A DNA stretch of 8,331 bases. It comes from Candidatus Babeliales bacterium. GTDB taxonomy: Bacteria > Babelota > Babeliae > Babelales > Vermiphilaceae. Below are positions 5,607 to 8,331 of this stretch, one piece after another. Below the pieces are notes generated by a model. The model searched no databases and had not been told where the DNA came from. It saw only the letters and a program-made list of their open reading frames with translations. The stretch lies in contig JAGVMI010000007.1 in NCBI GenBank assembly GCA_020053845.1, positions 1 to 8,331 on the forward strand, in the 5' to 3' direction. The position numbers and the translations under genes were made by a program. Each line of letters begins with the position of its first letter. The first letter of the stretch is position 1.

Positions 5607-6209
5607 ATGGCGAATGAACTACCTTCAATGGCGCACTTGCTCAAGGCGCTTTCACAGGTTCCTTATCTTGCATCCAAGAACTTATATCGTGTAGCAGACT
5701 ATTTTCTTGTGATGGATCAAGAAAAACTTGAGCGTTTTTGTGCAATCGTATTGAGTGCCAAAACAAATCTTATGCTATGCCCGACGTGCATGTGCTGGAA
5801 AGAGCGAGAGGGCGTATGCCTTTTTTGCAATTGTTCACGCAGAAATCAAGCGGTGATCTGCATTGTTGAAACCTGGCAAGATGTTATGGCTATAGAAAAA
5901 ACAGCGGGTTACACAGGTGTGTACCATGTGTTGGGCGGGGCTATATGTCCGCTTGAAGGTGTAGGTCCAGAAGATTTGCACATTCAACAGCTTATAGAAA
6001 GAGTTATGCGTGGCGGTGTTGACGAGCTTATTCTTGCAACTAATCAAACGCCTGAGGGCGAAGCTACTGCGGCATTTATTGCAGGCAGGTTGCGCGCAGC
6101 TTCAGTTAAAGTATCATGCCTCGCGCGAGGTTTACCTGTTGGCTCATCACTAGAACATATGGACAGGCTTACCGTCTTTAAGGCGCTTTCAGAAAGAAAG
6201 CCATTTTAG
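5607..6209 (+). CDS. recR: Recombination mediator protein RecR
   Basis: RecR works with RecO and RecF to load RecA at single-strand gaps; it forms a ring-shaped clamp on DNA. The 200-residue product has family length. Visible parts: an N-terminal helical region, a zinc finger with Cys58, Cys61, Cys71 and Cys74 (CPTC and CLFC), and a Toprim domain with VETWQDVMAIE (87-97, Glu88), GGAICPLEGVGPEDL (110-124) and ATNQTPEGEAT (144-154). The C-terminal region has ARGLPVGSSLEHMD. The helix-hairpin-helix is odd: where E. coli has PGVGPKSAQR this protein has PYLASKNLYR (19-28), losing both hairpin glycines. The ATG at 5607 is chosen because it gives a normal N-terminus and a gap of 11 bases from yidC; an in-frame ATG at 5562 would overlap yidC. 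The Shine-Dalgarno is weak, so coupling to yidC translation is likely. Confidence 0.94.
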   Translation: MANELPSMAHLLKALSQVPYLASKNLYRVADYFLVMDQEKLERFCAIVLSAKTNLMLCPTCMCWKEREGVCLFCNCSRRNQAVICIVETWQDVMAIEKTAGYTGVYHVLGGAICPLEGVGPEDLHIQQLIERVMRGGVDELILATNQTPEGEATAAFIAGRLRAASVKVSCLARGLPVGSSLEHMDRLTVFKALSERKPF

Positions 6210-6222
6210 GAAGAAGAGCATT

Positions 6223-7584
6223 ATGTTTCATGATCTTTCAATTAAAGAATCTCTAGATTTTCAGCAGAGGCGCGCAAATCTTGTTGCGCGCATTAAAGAG
6301 CAATACCCCGAACAATCGGGCGTAGTGATTTTTTTCGCAGGGTTTGAGCAAGAACGCATTGCATTCAGGCAAGAAAGTAGTTTTTACTACCTGAGCGGGC
6401 TTACTGAGCCGGGGCTTGCGATGACTATCAATCTTGATGGCGCAACACAGGTATACATGCCGCACTATGCAGGTAATAGGGCTCAATGGGTATCGATGCC
6501 ACCGGAATTGTCAGATGCATCAACGCGCTCAATGCTTGGATTTGATGAGTTACATGTTCTTGGAGAGGTATGTCAGGGATACCAATTTTCTCCTTTATTC
6601 ACGCAAAGCCAATATGCCGTACTTCTTGAGGCGATAAAAAACACTGTGCAGCGCGGGGGCGCAGTATTTACGTTGTATCCAAAAACTGGTAGTCATTACA
6701 TTGAGCAGCGGCTTCTTTTGGAGCGTCTGTGTGGATGGATACCACAGCTTGCAGCAAGTATCGTTGATATATCGCCGCTAGTTGCCCAGATGCGCAGGTG
6801 CAAGAGCTCACAAGAAATTGCGCGATTGTATGAAGCTGTTGATATTACTATTGAATCTCATGAATGGGCTGCGCGTTATATAGCTCAAGATTACTCAGAA
6901 AAAGAAATTCAAGCGGTAGCTGAATACGCCATGATTGGCTCTGGTGCAACGCCAGCGTTTCCAAGCATCGTAGCGACAGGACTTAATGCTACGATACTTC
7001 ACTACACCCCGAGCAAGAATGAAGTGCTCAAGAACGGCGATTTGGTAGTTGTGGATATTGGTGCTGAGCTTGATTATTACTGTGGTGATTTAACGCGTAC
7101 TTACCCTGTGTCGCGTACATTTGATAACAAGCAACGCGAATTGTATACCATTGTCCTCGAAGCGCAAGAATATATAGAAAGCATTGCGGCTCCTGGTATG
7201 TGGCTTTCAAATAGTAAGTATCCCGATCAATCATTAAACCATCTTGCACGTAAGTTTTTTGCTAAGCATGGTTTTGAAGAATACTTTGTACATTCGATAG
7301 GGCACTACCTTGGCCTTGATGTGCATGATGTGGGCAGCTATGAAGAGCCGCTTATGGAAGGCGATGTGATTACCATAGAGCCGGGCTTGTATATGCCACA
7401 TAAAAGAACGGGGATTCGTATTGAGGACAATTACTGGATAGTAAAAGGTGGAGCAGTATGTCTCAGTGAAAAACTTCCTAAATCTATAGAAGAAGTTGAA
7501 GAATTTATGGCTTCATCAGGAGCTTCTGGCTGTGACAGCGAGAATGACGCCTGCGGTATGGAGCATGATGAAACAGAGCACTGA
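6223..7584 (+). CDS. pepP: Xaa-Pro aminopeptidase (aminopeptidase P, M24B family)
   Basis: Cytoplasmic metallopeptidase that removes an N-terminal residue preceding proline, helping peptide recycling. The 453-residue product shows the aminopeptidase P N-terminal domain (about 10-180) with FRQESSFYYLSGLTEPG at 48-64, then the creatinase-fold catalytic domain (about 195-435). The five dinuclear metal ligands are all present: Asp278 (VVDIGAELDYY), Asp289 (CGDLTRTY), His361 (HSIGHYLGLDVHD), Glu386 (ITIEPGLY) and Glu401 (GIRIEDNY). The neighbouring catalytic histidines 357 and 368 are also kept. After the fold is a short Ser/Gly/Asp/Glu-rich acidic tail (about 430-453) ending in His, not part of the domain. 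AGGAAG lies nine bases before the ATG, and the start is 13 bases after recR, so it belongs to the yidC-recR operon. No convincing hairpin terminator follows it. A PepQ-type prolidase is less likely given the N-terminal motif. Confidence 0.94.
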   Translation: MFHDLSIKESLDFQQRRANLVARIKEQYPEQSGVVIFFAGFEQERIAFRQESSFYYLSGLTEPGLAMTINLDGATQVYMPHYAGNRAQWVSMPPELSDASTRSMLGFDELHVLGEVCQGYQFSPLFTQSQYAVLLEAIKNTVQRGGAVFTLYPKTGSHYIEQRLLLERLCGWIPQLAASIVDISPLVAQMRRCKSSQEIARLYEAVDITIESHEWAARYIAQDYSEKEIQAVAEYAMIGSGATPAFPSIVATGLNATILHYTPSKNEVLKNGDLVVVDIGAELDYYCGDLTRTYPVSRTFDNKQRELYTIVLEAQEYIESIAAPGMWLSNSKYPDQSLNHLARKFFAKHGFEEYFVHSIGHYLGLDVHDVGSYEEPLMEGDVITIEPGLYMPHKRTGIRIEDNYWIVKGGAVCLSEKLPKSIEEVEEFMASSGASGCDSENDACGMEHDETEH

Positions 7585-7596
7585 AAAACGTTTAAT

Positions 7597-7625
7597 TTGA
7601 CCATCTAGACTTTTTTCTTTACTCT
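7597..7625 (+). promoter_or_regulatory. Candidate promoter for rplM
   Basis: TTGACC (7597-7602), a 17-base T-rich spacer and TACTCT (7620-7625). The -35 is strong and the -10 weak. An alternative -10, TATTCT at 7643-7648, lacks a well-spaced -35. The 96-base gap between pepP and rplM holds no gene and no clear pepP terminator, so rplM may also be read from the yidC operon. Confidence 0.35.
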
Positions 7626-7680
7626 AACAAAGAGTTACTCGCTATTCTACGTCACCAAAAGGTTCAGCTAAAGGCTATCC

Positions 7681-8118
7681 ATGGATATGAACAAAATTTT
7701 CTATTTGCGTAAAGAAGACAGAGCTCCTCAGTGGCTTGTTGTCGATGCACAGGGCCTCGTTCTTGGACGCCTTGCTACGAAAATAGCCGACGTTTTGAGA
7801 GGCAAACACAAAGCTTGCTACGCTCCTCATACTGATTGTGGCGACTATGTAATAGTCATTAATGCCGAAAAGGTTGATTTGACGGGCGACAAGTGGACGG
7901 ATAAAGAGTATACACGTTACACAGGCTGGATAGGTGGCTTCAAGGTGCGTACAGCACAAGAAGTGAGAGCAAAACAGCCGGAGTTCTTGATTGAGCACGC
8001 AGTACAGGGCATGCTCCCTAAAAATAGGCTGAGCCGTCAACTCATTAAAAAGTTGAAGGTATATGCTGGTAACCAGCATCCCCATAAGGCTCACGCGCCA
8101 AAAACACTTGCTCTCTAA
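7681..8118 (+). CDS. rplM: 50S ribosomal protein L13
   Basis: Early-assembly protein of the large ribosomal subunit. The 145-residue product (142 in E. coli) follows the family throughout: WLVVDAQGLVLGRLATKIA (19-37), LRGKHKACYAPHTDCGDY (40-57), VINAEKVDLTGDKWTDKEY (59-77), TGWIGGFK, EHAVQGMLPKNRLSRQ and KKLKVYAGNQHPHKAHAP. AAAGG lies six bases before the ATG at 7681, which is preferred over the ATG two codons later. Bacterial rplM is nearly always followed by rpsI (S9); here a strong terminator follows within about 20 bases of the stop codon and the next gene is convergent, so rpsI must be elsewhere or absent from this locus. It lies 96 bases after pepP, an unusual neighbour. Confidence 0.97.
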   Translation: MDMNKIFYLRKEDRAPQWLVVDAQGLVLGRLATKIADVLRGKHKACYAPHTDCGDYVIVINAEKVDLTGDKWTDKEYTRYTGWIGGFKVRTAQEVRAKQPEFLIEHAVQGMLPKNRLSRQLIKKLKVYAGNQHPHKAHAPKTLAL

Positions 8119-8135
8119 GACAAGCTTATAAAAGT

Positions 8136-8170
8136 AAAAAAGAGGCGGAATTAATTCCGCCTCTTTTTTT
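8136..8170. terminator. Strong bidirectional intrinsic terminator
   Basis: AAGAGGCGGAA and TTCCGCCTCTT form a perfect G+C-rich stem closed by TTAA. It has a run of T on the plus side (8164-8170) and a run of A at 8136-8140, which is a T-run on the minus strand. It can stop rplM transcription and also the convergent minus-strand gene ending at 8188. Confidence 0.93.
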
Positions 8171-8187
8171 GTGATCTTCTTATTTGT

Positions 8188-8331
8188 TTATTTTGCCCAG
8201 CCAAATGCTTGTTTAATGTATTCAAGTGGTACGTGTACCATGCGCGCGATGTCTTGAGTGCTCAAGTAGAGCACAAGCATCAAAACGAGTAGCCATGAGG
8301 CTATAGCAATATATTCTCTTACGCGCTCAGG
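8188..8331 (-). CDS. C-terminal end of a membrane protein (5' part outside window)
   Basis: A minus-strand frame is open from the right edge to a TAA at 8188-8190, giving 47 residues. They begin PERVREYIA, run through a clear membrane helix (ASWLLVLMLVLYLS, about residues 11-24) and end in a short amphipathic tail with QDIARMVHVP, EYIKQAFGWAK. The stop lies about 20 bases before the bidirectional terminator, as expected for a true gene end. The pattern of a charged segment, one helix and a short tail fits either a small single-pass membrane protein or the last helix of a larger one. I do not recognise the family. Confidence 0.6.
   Translation of the reverse strand, partial: PERVREYIAIASWLLVLMLVLYLSTQDIARMVHVPLEYIKQAFGWAK

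Noticed and set aside
7621..7634. ACTCT-AGAGT hairpin after pepP as a terminator
   Set aside because: Only five pairs, low G+C, and no T-run after it.
7675..8094. Long minus-strand ORF opposite rplM
   Set aside because: It is the shadow of a certain ribosomal protein gene and has no signal of its own.

Overview
The window is an ordinary-looking bacterial chromosome segment with standard code, tight gene packing and moderate base composition. It holds ten protein genes or gene parts on both strands, two of them cut by the window edges. I see no tRNA, rRNA, CRISPR array, insertion sequence, phage gene or attachment site. The organism is Gram-negative in build: it has two Sec/lipobox lipoproteins, a YidC with the large periplasmic domain typical of diderms, a glycine-zipper envelope lipoprotein and MurC, so it makes peptidoglycan. 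The exact group cannot be fixed from sequence alone. The style of L19, the scattered placement of murC, yidC and rplM, and the number of small unrecognised exported proteins would suit a reduced-genome, host-associated lineage such as Dependentiae (TM6). That is a low-confidence inference.

Left part (1-1800): the end of rplS (ribosomal protein L19) is followed after 11 bases by a lipoprotein gene of unknown function. That gene runs head-on into a small minus-strand gene for a secreted, cysteine-containing, very basic protein; their 3' ends overlap by 27 bases beside a perfect 7-bp inverted repeat. Next on the minus strand, with a strong intrinsic terminator and a separate promoter between them, is a glycine-zipper lipoprotein with an acidic then basic tail.

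Middle (1800-4010): murC (UDP-N-acetylmuramate--L-alanine ligase) stands alone on the minus strand with its own good promoter, followed upstream by a MerR-type regulator with a C-terminal coiled coil. The MerR gene diverges from yidC across about 195 bases that carry the MerR promoter and no convincing gene.

Right part (4010-8331): yidC, recR and pepP are packed with gaps of 11 and 13 bases and look like one operon joining membrane protein insertion, recombinational repair and peptide turnover. rplM (L13) follows after 96 bases with its own possible promoter but no clear terminator before it. Its usual partner rpsI (S9) is not next: rplM ends in a strong bidirectional terminator shared with a convergent minus-strand gene, of which only a 47-residue membrane-spanning C-terminus lies in the window.

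No defence system, biosynthetic cluster or clearly new system is visible. The best leads are the small secreted Cys/Arg/Lys protein and its 3'-overlapping lipoprotein partner, the degenerate helix-hairpin-helix of RecR, and the unusual gene neighbourhoods of rplM and murC.
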